Numbered from the stretch's first letter, positions 34,621 through 46,924 are shown. The stretch: 64,000 nucleotides of DNA from Salvator merianae (GCA_003586115.2 QVOM02000116.1:30667062-30731061), one strand, 5' to 3'. Notes: generated by a model from the letters alone, not told the origin. Made by a program: numbers and translations.

Positions 34621-37337
34621 TCACTCCTCTCCCACTGAGCTTGCAGTCACAATATGTAGGCCACACCTGAGAATTATGCCCAGTAAGGATGCTGAACCTT
34701 CAAAGACCAAATTTAAAACTAATAAAGGAAGTAGAACACTAAACTGTGGTAATTTAATCCGAAAAAAAGAGGTATCCAGAAATGCTGTTATTTGTGGATT
34801 ATTTGTCTTAAGCCCTAGGGTTTCAAATGCCCTCAAAGGGTCATTAAGTCATCCTTCCTCTCAGTAGCTTAAAAAAAGCCTTCTAGTAGACAGAGATTCT
34901 GTAGATAGAGGATTGGCATATTGGTACATACAGCGATGGACCAGAACTTGGTTCAGCAAGGTCAAAAAGAAGCTTCCAACTGCAGTCTTAGCACACATTC
35001 CCAGAAGCAATCCCTGGGCCAGCAATGGTGTAAACGTATTGCTAAATAGGGTTTTCAAAGCTGAGGATGAATAGGAAATTACCATGCACCATAGCATTCT
35101 ATAAGAAATAGAATGGACAAAATTCTATATTGCCATTTTCTCTTTCCTTCCTCAAAGGATTCATCCAGTATAGATAATAAATTTTCACCATATTCACTTA
35201 TGAAGTAACTTTATTTCTTTTGCAGACTTACTCCTACAATGTTTTTATGACTTTAAACTTGGGTTGTAACTTATCCAAGATAGTCTTTACTTTTTAAAAA
35301 TCAACCCCAAATAACAAGGCATTGCAATGGAAACATATCTTGAAATAGAGCTATATTTCCATGTTTGGTTTTGCCTACAGTTTGTATTAAAATGTTTCAT
35401 TCCATCCTTTTCAGAAGAGAGTTTTGCAAATTTAATTAAGCTGACTTTCCTTTTCTTTTGTCTGAAACATAAGTAGGGTAGCCCTACTGAGCAAGAAATT
35501 ACAGTTTATTGGCAACTGGGTACCATTTTTCACTGTAGCATCCGTTGAGAACAAACAAAAGCCAAATATACATTTCCAGCTGTTTGGAAAGTATCCAAAC
35601 TACACCACAACCTTATCCATTCCTCATCTTCCTGAACGCTTGCACTTCTACACTGCAATCCAGTGTTGCCTTAATAGATGGTATGTAAAGAAGTGATATT
35701 ATCTGATCAGTGCCTTTCCTGTTTTGGTGACTGTGAATTGCTACAAAATATTCTCTAAACTGGTACAAATACTATAGTCTAATAAGCCCACATGCTATAT
35801 TGGATACATCAAATTCCAGCAAAGCGAAGAGTTCAAATTCTAGGATCTCCAAAGGTCTACCTACTGGGTGGTCACAGGATAATTGCTCATTCAACTTTAT
35901 TAGTCTATGTGCCACATCTGACGTTGTTATGCAGAAAGGAAAATGTAGAATAATGTGTGCTGTACCAAACCTTTATTTCCAGTCATTGAGCATAATATGC
36001 ACCATCTGAAGCTGTATGAATAAAGTTATCTCTTGCGAATTTTAAACCCATAATGAAAAGGAAAAAGGTTTTTTAAAAAAACTTTTGCATTCCATACAAT
36101 TGAATAGGCATCGGACCGATGGACACGTCAAATTTAATGCACAAAGCTTAGGAAAAAAAATCACAACCCCCCTCCATATTTTCAATACTATACATAGAGT
36201 ACATAAATCAGTCTTTTGTGTAATCTGTTTTACAAGATAGTGGGGAAAATATGATCACTCTTTACTTAAGCTTACATTGGTAGGTTACAGATATAATAAA
36301 TTCACAAAAAAGGTACACAAATAAATTGTGGAATAATCTATGATTTCATACACTAACCACAAACTAGGCAGAAGAACTAGGCAGAACACAGCTCAGTTAA
36401 AACCAAGGACATAGTACAGAAAGAGTCTGTTGACATAAATATCAAGGCTAACTGTGTAGCTTTGAGAAATTTGTGAGTTACAATTTAAGCTGCTGAAGTC
36501 AGAAGGATGAGACTTCTGTTCTTAAGGTATGATATTGCTCCTTAGAAAGCTAACATGAAGACCTGCAGGCACCTTCTCTGTAGCTCACAGTTTTTAATCC
36601 ACCTTCAACCAACCTCCAGAGTGAATATCAACCAAGTGACAAGCTATTCTCCTTCCGCATTATCTAAAAGTGGGTAAAATCCAGCCAGAAAGCATTTTTA
36701 CCTCTAAAGCAGGTTAAAGTTTTTGATATGCTGCTCAAACACATTTTAAGAGGCTAGATCTAGGGACAAAACAAAAGATAAAAAACAAAGCCGGTGACTG
36801 ATGGCTAATGACATTGCACTGCTATTAGAATGGAGAAAACAGACTGAGCTTAGACTACTTAGAACAAGTTGAGATGAAATGTACCACATGTGTGCAAGAA
36901 AGAAAATAAAGGAGAGCTGGAATAGAGCTAAAAATGGCAAGATCCACACAGCTCAAAGAAGCTGTGCCAAAAGATGGCCTGGATCAGATTAACTACATGT
37001 CACTGTCTACTGGAGGTGTGATGATGAGAGGGCATCTGCATATCACTGGCATCTGGCCTGCTCGTAGGGGCAGAATCCACTTCCCAAAGTGTTCTATTCA
37101 CAAGCATGAAAAAGAACTCCACAGTTCTGGCATGAACTAGGTTTGGTCCTGCCACTGCAGTGTATAAGGACAATGGCAGCAAGAGTAGCCTACCTTTTGC
37201 ACCAAAGTCCAGTGCCATTATATTTATTAAATACCTGTCTTGAAGTCTGCTCTTGATTAGCAATGGGCTTTGTAGTATAAAAAGTGGGATTGTATTGCCA
37301 AGACCCTCATGAATACACTCACACAGCATTTAGGATG
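34621..37337. other. Unrecognised sequence, about 2.7 kb
   Basis: No gene, RNA or known repeat is recognised. Open frames in this stretch are all short (up to 109 codons, 37000-37329 minus) and lack motifs. Confidence 0.35.
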
Positions 37338-37495
37338 GAGGAAACCAAAGTTCAGTTCTTGTTGCAGGAAAGAGGTAGTGGACCCCTGCATAAGCCAAGG
37401 ACCAGAGTTCAGCTATTGTAGAAAAGCTGAAGTGGACTTAGGAGTGCCAAAAAACAGAATTCAGTTCTTGCAGCAACAGAGTGGACTCTGGGAAG
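37338..37495. repeat. Imperfect minisatellite, about three 52-57-bp units
   Basis: The word 'ttcagttctt' (37351) recurs as 'ttcagctatt' (37408) and 'ttcagttctt' (37460). In each unit it is followed by a purine-rich gap and then 'gtggac' (37377, 37432 and 37480). The spacings are 57 and 52 bases. The array lies inside the frame 37309-37572, but the second spacing is not a multiple of three, so it is not a protein repeat. Confidence 0.6.
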
Positions 37496-38311
37496 AAGAA
37501 AGCATCTATTCTTGTATCCTCAAACACAGCTTTGAAGAATGGGTAAAGTTGTTTTTGAGGAAACAAGGGTAAACAAAATATTTGTAAGCATTCCAGTTTT
37601 ATGGATCAGGTAAACAACTGTGGTGATTAAACTAGCTATAAGTTTGAGTACACATATTAGCATATCCTTGTAGCTCATAAGCCCTTAAAGCAAGGCCACT
37701 GACCTATAAAAGCAGAGTCTTCCAGTAATAAGCTGATGGGATTAAGCCATTTGGTTGCACACAGAGATGTTTTGCACACATCTCTGTTTTTGATCAGAAG
37801 CACTGTTGAAGAACAGAGTTAGTGGATCAAGGTGTATAAGTGTTGGAAGGGAGACTGCGGCCTGTAACTAAGATGGATCTCAGTCTGAGTACAAGTCAGT
37901 GATTCCTTGCCTCTTTTAACTTGGACTCTGTGTATGTGTTTGGTTGTTAAAAATACATATCAGTGCATGGGTGAATATCTGTAGTATTACAATTTGCTTC
38001 AACTGGAGATGTTGAAGCTGGGATTGTGCTGTAAATTCTAGATAATGATGACAAAATAATATGATAAGAGATATGTCACAGAAGACAGTCCCTATAAGAA
38101 AATAATCTCATTGTTTGATTTCAGGGGTAATGACAGCAGCTGACTTCTTAGCTACAGAGTTCTGTGCACCAGGAAAGAAAATATTAATCGATACAACAGT
38201 GAAAAAATGCACAGGCTAAATTCTATCACCAAGTCCAAGTCCAAGACCTTTGTTGTACAGATAAAACAAGAACACAAAGAAAATATTGTTAACTACCAAC
38301 TAGGGATGGGA
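37496..38311. other. Unassigned sequence
   Basis: Nothing recognisable. Confidence 0.3.
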
Positions 38312-38554
38312 ATTTTATAGGTCGCAAAATAATTCACATGTAACAGGCATTCCAGTGATCTTTGTCCTACACATAGGCATGATACATGCAGGGCTACTCT
38401 CTTCTATAGACAATGAATTACAGAAAATCTTTTCATGCACTATGTATTTATTGGATTTATAGCTTGCATTTTATAGGTCGCAAAATAATTCACATGTAAC
38501 AGGCATTCCAGTGATCTTTGTCCTACACATAGGCATGATACATGCAGGGCTACT
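38312..38554 (+). repeat. Perfect 87-bp direct repeat with 69-bp spacer
   Basis: The segment 38312-38398 is repeated base for base at 38468-38554 (offset 156). The spacer 38399-38467 contains 'tatttattggatttatagct', which resembles the start of an antisense LINE 3' end ('attggatttatatgcc' at 2952). Perfect identity against a background of old, diverged repeats implies a recent event or an assembly artefact. Confidence 0.95.
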
Positions 38555-39400
38555 GAGCAGGACAGCCTTTCCTGTAGAACACCTTGTCTACATTGTGGAT
38601 CATTCTACTGTGAAGCCACACCTTCTGTGGAACACCATATCGGCATGGGATGTGGCACTGGAGTGGGTCCCAGGGAAACAATGGCACCGGAGCACATTTC
38701 TGTTGCAGTCCATTTCAAAGCAGTCTACCACATTTTCCCCAACAGTAGACCAGCTCAGCTATTTGTGGACGTATGGCACCAAGCAGCTAGGTCAGTCTGT
38801 AGGAGCCCAACAGCATTGCGTTTTTGCACTTTCCACCTTAGAATCTCATTCTATGGTGGAATTGACCATGCAGCATGGACACTGTCCACACTCCAGGCCC
38901 TAGTGCCTTATCTAAACCAGGCTACTGTTATTCATGGTGCAAATGCTGGTAGCCGTGCCCAATCCTGAACATAGCAATGCTCAGGAAGCATCCAGCCACC
39001 GCCGTGGGGATCAGCAAGGTCATGCAGTGTGCAGGCGCACACAGGTGTAATCAGTTGATCATGCAGGCCCACCTGCCACACTGCCAGGTAAGTGTGAATG
39101 CACCTTACTGAGAGCTGGATACCAGCTCCTGGTAAGGTTGAGCTAGAAACGATCAGGAGTGGCTGTAGCTTCTTCAAGGCCACCCAGACCTCTGCCTAGT
39201 ACAGACACACTTGGCTAGCAAGCATTCTCGACACTTGCTAGCAACAAGTATGAATTGGCCCCATGTTGTCAGGCTCCCAGAAGTGGTCCACTTCTGAGCA
39301 CGACTTCAGGGATGGAAACTTTCATTCCTAGCCTCTGAAGTTAGGCTGGGCTGGGCTGTTGTCCCAGATGGCTCTTAGGTCTTGAGCAAGATTGCCCATA
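38555..39400. mobile_element. Long non-autonomous DNA element, family copy
   Basis: Contains 'tcccagggaaacaatggcac' (38668), 'gaccatgcagcatggacact' (38864) and the family landmark GGAAACTTTCATTCCTAGCCTC (39314-39335) followed by 'ggctgggctggg'. Two overlapping plus-strand frames (38511-38903 and 38627-38968) in different registers show GC composition rather than coding. At about 850 bp it may be two copies. Confidence 0.5.
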
Positions 39401-40378
39401 ATAAGCACAGCACAGGACAATGTACTGTGTGCAGATCTTATCCTTGCATCCACACATGGAGTAAGTAAACAGAGAAGGCCCATACACATAAGATTCTGCA
39501 TGACAGAGAAATCCAACTATACAGAATTCCAGATTTTGGGAAATCTTCACATATTGGCTTACCTTTTGTAAATGTTTGTCCTCAATACATAAATAGGCTT
39601 ATGACATCCAGATTGGGATCAGCAGCCTGGCACTATTGCTGCTGCTTCTAACATCATATGAATGAAGATTGCATCAAATTCATTTTTTTAAAAAAAGAAA
39701 AAAAGACAACCAGTACAGATACTTAGAAGTCTGCAGAGAATGTAATAAAATGATATAACTTGTTTTACCGCACAAAATTCTTCTATTCTATGGAGCAATT
39801 TATGCAAATATATTGCAGTAATGCCACAACAACTAAATATTTTTAAAAGCTTTTGACAAGAATACACCTGCACACCTTTTCTGTTACATTAATCTAATAA
39901 TTCCATATGTGACTTGGAAACTACCATTCTGGCATTTATATGCTGAGTCAGCTCAGCAAACCAATAAGCTACTACATTTGATAGTGTTACAGATTTTCCC
40001 TCCTCTATTTTCACTTTCTGGAAACATATTATGTAAGATCAGCTAAGCAATTGCATATTATGAGAAGGGATTCTTGTTCATGCCATATACAAGGGAATGA
40101 AAAAAATCAGAATTAGATTCTCACTTGAAAATGACCTGGAAAGCCTTTACAATCCATTGGGATTTTCTTGTTGGGTCTCTATCGTTGAAGTAGGTGTTGA
40201 AAATAGGGATGTGCCGAATGTGCATTTAACAAATGCAAATAGAGGTTAGAGGCCCAAGACTGTTAGCTTCATTCACTAACAGTTCTGACTGTAATCAGTT
40301 GCACTTGCTTACTTGTGAGTAGAACCACAAAGCGGGCAACTTTCTCATTTTTCTGCTCTCGTCATTGCTACCGTTATA
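39401..40378. other. Unassigned AT-rich sequence
   Basis: An A-rich and T-rich patch occurs near 39684-39706. No gene or repeat family is recognised. Confidence 0.35.
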
Positions 40379-40812
40379 GGGCCTTTCATGGATGAGCCCA
40401 CAGCATGTGATGGTGTACACTCATGTGACATCATCACATATGTGCGAAAATGCATCTGAGACTCTCTGCACATATGCAGGAACATCACAGAAGGTGTTTA
40501 CCATCTGCACCTTAATGCAGATTAGAGAGGTTTTTCATCTGCACTTTATTGTGGCCTAGATATGATCCAACCCTGCTAGTAATCTGGATCAGGAGGCCTG
40601 TTTTACATCTGGATTACTAGCAGATTTTGTTAAACAGGTCTACCAGCATACTAGGGCCATGGGGACTCATTTTAGCGTCTCAACAAGACCGAGAACTTTT
40701 GGAGGCTAGCTCGCATGAGCTTCGGGTCTGGTGCAAGGGCTCATCCAGACCAGGGGACTGTCTGATCTGGACCAACTGATCCAGATTACTGTTGGTCAGT
40801 GCAGAAACACCC
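40379..40812. mobile_element. Long non-autonomous DNA element with readable ends
   Basis: It begins GGGCCTTTCATGG and ends GTGCAGAAACACCC, the same right end as the element at 61133. Internally, 'gcagattagagagg' (40526) and 'gagaacttttggaggctagc' (40691) match landmarks of that family. An internal inverted pair, 'ctagtaatctggatcagg' and 'catctggattactag' (40577-40621), is visible. No clear duplication was found. Confidence 0.6.
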
Positions 40813-41656
40813 TTGTTTAGATCCTGTATTGCATCTATAAGCACCTAGTTTGGAATTGTCTGATGAGAAGGCTTGTTATTTTTACATCTTAAAATTCCCA
40901 TGAACCATGTTCCTTTTTTTCAGACCACAGATCCCACCAGTCTTAGGCAAAGAAGCCATTGGCTGCTCTGGCTAAAGATCACAGAAGCTGAGGTCCAAAC
41001 ATGAAAGTTTTCCAAAGTCTAGGAGCAATGCCTTACATCCCATACTTAAATGTTTCAACTATTAAGACAATACCTGTAGATTATACTGTATTTTCCATAA
41101 GTTTCAGCTCCAAAGATTCCTTAATCTCTGAGTTTGGCTTGCTGCATTTGTCATCTGTGCAGGGCACCCAACCCACCAGGAGGCCAAACACATTGACCTC
41201 CATGTGCGAGCACTGGCACTTCCAAGGATAAGCTGGCCAGTGACAGTAGAAACAGCCTGCCGTGATGGTCAAGTCATATCTAAGTCAGCTCCCCATTCTA
41301 GCTGGCTTACCAGGGGAGTTACTGGAGACATGTCAAGGAACTCCCATTTTCATTGCCCTCCTCCCACCCCATGCATTTGGCTGCTGCTTGCCAGCTGCTC
41401 AGAAAAAAACCCCACCAAGACCTGGCATGGTGACAACAGGGGCAGCAGCCTAGCAACAGCATGTCCAAGCACTTCCTTGGGTGTGTAGAGCCTAGTCCCA
41501 CTGAGGCATGAGCAAGGAACAAACCTTAGTTGCATAGCTGGCAGCCCATCTGTACTGCAAAGAGGAAGCAGCTGTGAGGAACCTACAGTTGACATCTCAA
41601 GACCAAAAATGCAATGTACCCAGCTATTAAAAATAATTTTATTGCTGAAAGCCTTC
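40813..41656. other. Unassigned sequence
   Basis: GC-moderate sequence with frames on both strands (41204-41488 plus, 41350-41658 minus) but no recognised domain or repeat landmark. Confidence 0.35.
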
Positions 41657-41763
41657 ATTTGCTACAGCAGTTCATGGAATGCTGTATCTTCTCTCCAGAT
41701 GCCCATCTTCTTAGTCTTGTAGCTGCAATGGGGCTTTGTTATTAAGTGCCCTATCACCATCAC
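41657..41763 (+). repeat. Two-copy dispersed repeat, copy A
   Basis: This 107-bp stretch matches 49290-49401 in the same orientation at roughly 87-90 percent by eye. It includes the identical 25-base run beginning 'tctccagatgcccatcttct' and a closing 'aagtgccctatcaccatcac'. Similarity ends abruptly on both sides. No coding signature or known family was recognised. Confidence 0.8.
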
Positions 41764-43789
41764 AAAGGTGTCACATTCTTGCCTATCTGCCCTACACAGC
41801 TTATGGTAATAGTAAATGACAAGAGAACAGTAGGTACTCTGAGTGTTCCTTTGCTTGTTCCAGGTAGATCACCTTCTCCTGAACTTGATATACAGATGTC
41901 CAAAGGCCACAGTGTATAGGGTGGGGGGAGGCAATAATCATGCACAGATATTCAAAGACCCAAGATTCAAGACTTCGTGCGTAAGCAAAACTCACAGCAA
42001 TTTGTCCCATATGTCTCAGCTACCAAATGTAGCATTTTATTACCATTCTGTGCAATGTTACGTCTGTGATTTTTTTCTAGACTAAAAGTGCAATTCTGGG
42101 CTCACATTCCTGGGAGTAAGCATTATTAAATCGTCTAAGGTTTAGGATTGCACAGCAAATTCTCTTTTGCTTATATATCCATACATAATGCAGAGCACCT
42201 TTTTATTCTTTTCATCTATATAGTATTTTGAAGATTATGATATCCCTAGCATTCAGCTGCTACAGTATGTACATACAATTTAGAGCTCCAAATCAAATTT
42301 TCTGTATTTTTCTGCTACATTCATTTTGTTGTTGGAGGACAACAAAAAAGTCTAATGCATCTGTACTCTGATGTTATCTCCAGTTGTTTATCCCTCCATA
42401 ATTTGGAACAGGAGCTCTAAGATGTATAGCACAAAGTAGATGTGAAGTACAAAGTAGGCCTGAGTCTGGAACTGCGTTTGAATTCTTCTGCAATGTTCTT
42501 ACCCAGAAAAGGATTCACTATATATTTTGAAGTACAAAACATGCTAAAATTCCTCCATGAGCAAAGGCAGAGGTCTCATAAACTGGGGTCATACTTTGGT
42601 TTTATCTAGGGGCATCTCCTTTGTTTACGTCTGTGTATGAAATGCCAATCGTTTTTTAAAAAAAAACATTTTTAGTATTTCTATTCCAGAGAATGACACC
42701 AACCTTAAATATGTTAATATTTGTGTTATATATAAAAAACTTTATGCCTCTTTCTTATATTTTATTATAATAAAATAAAAGTTTAAAAAGAAAAATGTCT
42801 TATATAAATCCAATGTACAGAACTATATTACATTAAAAATACATTGTATCTGTATCCTAAATATGTATTTATAGCCTGCTCTAACATGTGGTTGTTGGAA
42901 CAGAATTAAGGGGAGCTTCCTATGGGCTTCTACATATCTGCACTTGATATCGTATTGACATTGGCATCAAGCCCCCACTCAGATGTGCCCCAAACACGCA
43001 CATGTGCCACTGAGTGAATAAAGGATGCTCAGGCAGTTGTTCAAAGCACTTCTCCATCAACTCTCATTAAAGAAGTTTGACCACAGAGTGATAGCAGAAT
43101 AACCTAGGCCCTTTCTGCCGCCACTGCTCTAGGGACAGGGTGCTTGAAAGTAGGTCCACTATGACTACGATTTCATATCCAGATGCGACCCAAAAGCTTG
43201 TAGCAAAATGTGGCATAGCAGATAATTGAATTTCTAGTATCTGATTTTCCTTCACTTATTTTTTCTTTCTTTTGAGCAACGTAAGAGTGGGGGAATTGAG
43301 AAAACATAATAAAACAAATCTTTATTTTGTTGTCAGTTTTTATGCAAAGGGATGCATGATGCAATTTAACGGGAATGCCCTGTATTCTCTGATTATTTTA
43401 TATGTACTTCTCTCCCAGTAACCTTATACAGAATTGAGGTTTTGGAGTGCTTTTTTGCAAGTGAACTTAATAAATTAAAAGGACCATTTCATGCACTGTG
43501 GGATGAATATTTATTTTCATTATCTGTACTGTAGATAGTGCATAGGTTATCAAGGTTATCATATCTGGTCAGTACTTCAGAAGGAATGGGAATGATGTGG
43601 CCAATGGTGGCTGCTTTTTTTGGGCTTTTAAATCTGTATATGAGAATAATCAGTATATACTTTAACAAAGTACAGAAACTAAATGCAAGTACTGTATTTA
43701 GAATATTTATTTACATACACATACAATATGTATTTATGCATTTGTATGAGCCCTTTTCTATAAAGAACTCAAGACACACACCATTTTCC
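41764..43789. other. Unrecognised AT-rich sequence
   Basis: No gene is supported. The region 42640-42850 is extremely AT-rich. Confidence 0.35.
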
Positions 43790-43895
43790 TCCTCTCCATT
43801 TTAAACTCACAACAGCCCTTTGAGGTAGCTTAAGCTGTCAGGCAGTGACTGGCCAAAGGTCACCCAATAGCATCTTAAGCTGAGAACGGAAATGG
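43790..43895 (-). mobile_element. CORE/MIR-like SINE fragment, antisense
   Basis: The words 'tcacaacagccctttgaggt', then 'ggcagtgactggccaaaggt', then 'cacccaatagcatcttaagc' follow the order of the antisense body of amniote MIR/CORE SINEs and their squamate relatives. Only the core is present, with no tRNA head visible. The exact family is uncertain. Confidence 0.55.
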
Positions 43896-43929
43896 ATAGG
43901 CAATAGCACAACTATCAAAGAATAGGGCA

Positions 43930-44365
43930 ATATGGTAACATCCACACGGTACAATTAGACAGGACCAGATGTGTTCCCAGACTGCAGAATCCACATACCG
44001 GCACATTTCCCAGAAGGCACAGCCCTGAGCCTGGCTCAAACTTGGATATTTTCCGCTCCTCCCACCACCATGCAGACAGGTGGCAGCACCAGAATCAGTC
44101 CAGGCCTCATTCTGGAGCCCATTTCTGGGGCTATGAGAATTGTCTCAGGTTTGCAGCTATGGAGGCTGAGGACATTTTGTTACCTGACTTCAAGGGTAGA
44201 TGAGGCTGGGCTGGCCATCCTGTGGACAACCGCCCACATCCTGTCTCGAATTGTTCATGTTGGACCAAGAATGTACTGCGTGGCCACCAATGCATATTGT
44301 GGTGAGGAAGCTGCCTCTGATTCCAAGGCTGTGTTCAGACGTAACAAATGTGGTGACTTGGAGGC
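43930..44365. mobile_element. Possible DNA element with imperfect inverted ends
   Basis: The left boundary 'ggtaacatccacacgg' and the right boundary 'gtgttcagacgtaac' are imperfect inverted repeats. The body between them is GC-richer than its flanks. The plus-strand frame 43971-44387 (138 codons) has no recognised domain and its minus-strand counterpart is also open, which argues against coding. Confidence 0.35.
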
Positions 44366-45050
44366 GCCTCATAGAGGCAGTGTGTGACACTCATGTTCCG
44401 AAGTATTCTCTAATCCACCTTTTCTAGCATAGAACGTTCATGAGAAAGGGGAGGGGCAGACTGGTATGTGAACAGTCCCACCTCAAAGCCATCTTTGAGC
44501 CGCTTCAGAGATGCTTTTTGTGTGTGTGTTTGATCACAGTCCAAGTTTTCCCTCGACTTTGAAACTGAACAGCACTCTTTTGTATTAGCTGCAGTTTTAA
44601 AGCCAACATATAGCACACTGCAGATGTGACATCACACATGCCCCCCATGCTGAGCCTGTCAATATTCCCTGTAAAGTGGAATCAACATGGTTCTACTCAT
44701 AAGCCAGAAACCTATCTTTGTCAACAAATGGGAAACCCAGCAATTCAAGGAATAATCAACGTAATCTCCTCTCTGAACGCAAATGGAATATAAAGGACAG
44801 TCGAAGAGCCACTAGGTCTGATTTACCCATTTAGTAGAAGGGGGGAGGGAGATGGAGGGTTTTTCAATTTGTTAATTTTTATTTATTATTCTATATAATA
44901 TCTTAAAGCTTTGAAAAGATCTTGAAACTGAAATGGAGACGAGAAGAGTGCCTTCTTTCCATGGTGCCTCCCTCATCCACAGCCCTCCACTGAGAAGTAG
45001 AGATACGGCCAGAGACTACTCTTGAACTGGCAGTTCATCTACATGGCTTA
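44366..45050. other. Unassigned sequence
   Basis: Short TG run near 44519-44529. No recognised gene or repeat. Confidence 0.3.
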
Positions 45051-45053
45051 TCT

Positions 45054-45270
45054 TTAATTTATTTATTTGCATTTTTATCCCACTCTGTACCTAAACGTCT
45101 CAGGATGGATTACAACAGTAAAAACAACATTTGAAACGAACCCTCTAAAAACTGTAACAGCACCTGAAAGTGAGGAGGGGAAGCTCTTTTCTCTTGGCTC
45201 TCTGCCAAGGCCAGGGCAAAGAGGTGCGTTTTTATTTTCAAAAGCAAAGTTTCAAAAGCAAACAGCCTTG
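45054..45270 (-). mobile_element. L2/CR1-type LINE 3' end, antisense
   Basis: Begins with an ATTTATTT tract, then 'gcatttttatcccactctgt', then 'ctcaggatggattacaacag', followed at the right by 'gccaagg' and 'caaagaggtgcg', which correspond to the complement of the ORF2 end. It parallels the copy at 21266-21470 and is truncated shortly after the stop codon region. Confidence 0.8.
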
Positions 45271-45361
45271 CAAACAGACAGCAGGTGAGCAAACAGCAAT
45301 GAGGATTTAGGAGCCGCTACCTCTAAGCCCTAGCAAAAGGTGAATCACAAGGATGGACCAT

Positions 45362-45890
45362 TTTGAATTTATTTAAGTATTTATGTATTTACATTTATAT
45401 CCTGCCCTGTTCCTGAGGTCTCAGGGCAGGTTATAATAATTAAAATGCATAAAAGTGGAATTAGAACAGATTAAAAACGGTGCAATACACAGAGAAAGAA
45501 GATAGATCCTGCTTAACCAAGAGCAAGAGTAAAGAGCTACATTTTCGCCACCCTCATAAATATACAGAGGAAGGAAGTTTGATCCACTTCAGTTTGATTC
45601 CACAGCCTGGGGTCTATCCCCTTTGTCAGGTGGCATCCCTTTAGCTTCTGATAGTGGTGGCACTGTTGATAGGGCTTCTCCAGTAGATCTTAATACACAG
45701 AAGCTCTTTATGGAAGAAAGCAGTCCTTTAGATATTTGGGGGCACAAGTTATTATTTAGAGCTTGCTAAGTCAGAGTTAAAACCTTGGCTTAGACTTGTT
45801 TTCAAATGGGCCAAAAGTGTAATTCCTTCAAAAGCAGTGTGATATGCATCTGGCTAGCAGTGCCCTTGTAACCGAAGAAGCCTCCTGAAA
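45362..45890 (-). pseudogene. Second antisense L2/CR1-type LINE 3' part
   Basis: Starts with 'atttatttaagtatttatgt', then 'atcctgccctgttcctgagg' and 'tctcagggcaggttataata', the antisense 3' UTR. Continuing right, it has the complement of the ORF2 end, 'cacagcctggggtctatccc' (45601) and 'cagtcctttagatatttggg' (45723). It then reaches the complement of the HWLP region near 45830 and 'gtgatatgcatctggctagc' (45838). Frameshifts and indels are frequent. It parallels the copy at 21290-21790 block by block and belongs to a separate insertion from the one at 45054. Confidence 0.85.
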
Positions 45891-46130
45891 TTTACATGAA
45901 CACTCATAGCTTTTGCAAATGGATAGCTAGCTGGACAGCAGGGCTACCAGCAGCAAGAAGAAACTTGTGGTAAATAAAAAGAGTGGAGCTCTGGCCTATG
46001 CCCGGATTTTGCCTGTGCAGATGGGAAAAGAAAGAGCACTTTTCTATTTGTGCCCATGTGTAAAAATGAGTACTTACTATAATTTGTGTCCCTTTATTTT
46101 GGTTTCTAATTAACTCCTTACAGTAGCAAC
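45891..46130. other. Unassigned sequence
   Basis: Short spacer with no recognised feature. Confidence 0.3.
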
Positions 46131-46133
46131 AGA

Positions 46134-46618
46134 GGGCCTGTTCTCACTTAGTGAGTGGAATGCTCCAGGTCACTCACTGGAATGGAGCATTTGCACCTGC
46201 AAATAGCCCCAGCTGACTAGAAACTCACCGAAGCCCACCTGATGCTCACCTGAAGCCTACCAGCTGTTGTCAAGAAAATTGTAGTCTCCAAGCCAACTAG
46301 TGCAATCAGGTGAGGATGGGGAGTAGTGTGTTCGCACCACTTCCTGGTTTGGGGTGGGGACTGCATGGCCATGCAGGTGCTGTCAGACAGTTCAAACCCA
46401 GGTTTGAACTTTGGGGTTCAGACCCTGGCAGCCATTCTGTACACATGTCCGGACACAGCTACCTAATTAGCGCATCTCATTTGCACTGCTTTCCCAGCTA
46501 GTTGGCTCGCGAAGCATTCCAGTGCTGACAGGTGTGAACACTCCTCACCGTACCCGATCCTGGCCAGCCTGAATCCTGCTAATTAGAATGTTTTACTGTC
46601 ATAAGTGCACACAGGTCC
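46134..46618. mobile_element. Non-autonomous DNA element with AGA duplication
   Basis: Starts GGGCCTGTTCTCACTTA and ends TAAGTGCACACAGGTCC, which are imperfect inverted repeats. It is flanked on both sides by AGA (46131-46133 and 46619-46621). At 485 bp with no coding capacity, it resembles the element at 61133 in terminus and size. Internally, 'cagttcaaacccaggtttga' (46391) forms a local inverted repeat. Confidence 0.65.
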
Positions 46619-46621
46619 AGA

Positions 46622-46790
46622 GGTTGCATCACCTAAGGTGCTGCCTAATGGAGATGCAGCCAGAGTCCGTAGTAGAATATGAACAGCCATTTTGGCCCAC
46701 TCCCAGGACGATGGCCAGTGCACCACAGTGTCTGCTTGGCTTCATACCAAAAGAAGGCTTGGAGTATGGTTAATGCACCTCACAGGTGCT
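46622..46790. other. Possible fragment of another DNA element
   Basis: Words such as 'ccattttggcccactcccag' near 46688 resemble the long family. It directly abuts the AGA-flanked element. No ends are visible. Confidence 0.3.
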
Positions 46791-46924
46791 CAGTGCATTC
46801 CTGAGGGCAGTACGGGAAATCGCTAAAACCAAGAAAAGCTTGTTTAGAAAATGGAAGGCTTGTCCTAATGAGGAGAATGGGAAGGAACAGATTTTTTAGC
46901 AAAAATATATAATCTTTTTCTAAG

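Noticed and set aside
38511..38903. 130-codon plus-strand open frame
   Set aside because: It begins within the perfect direct repeat and continues into a DNA element. A second overlapping frame runs in another register.
40376..40815. Target-site duplication around the element at 40379-40812
   Set aside because: The left trinucleotide is ata and the right is ttg. No alternative boundary gives a convincing match.
43971..44387. 138-codon plus-strand open frame
   Set aside because: No domain, no supporting splice or start context, and it sits in a block with transposon-like ends.
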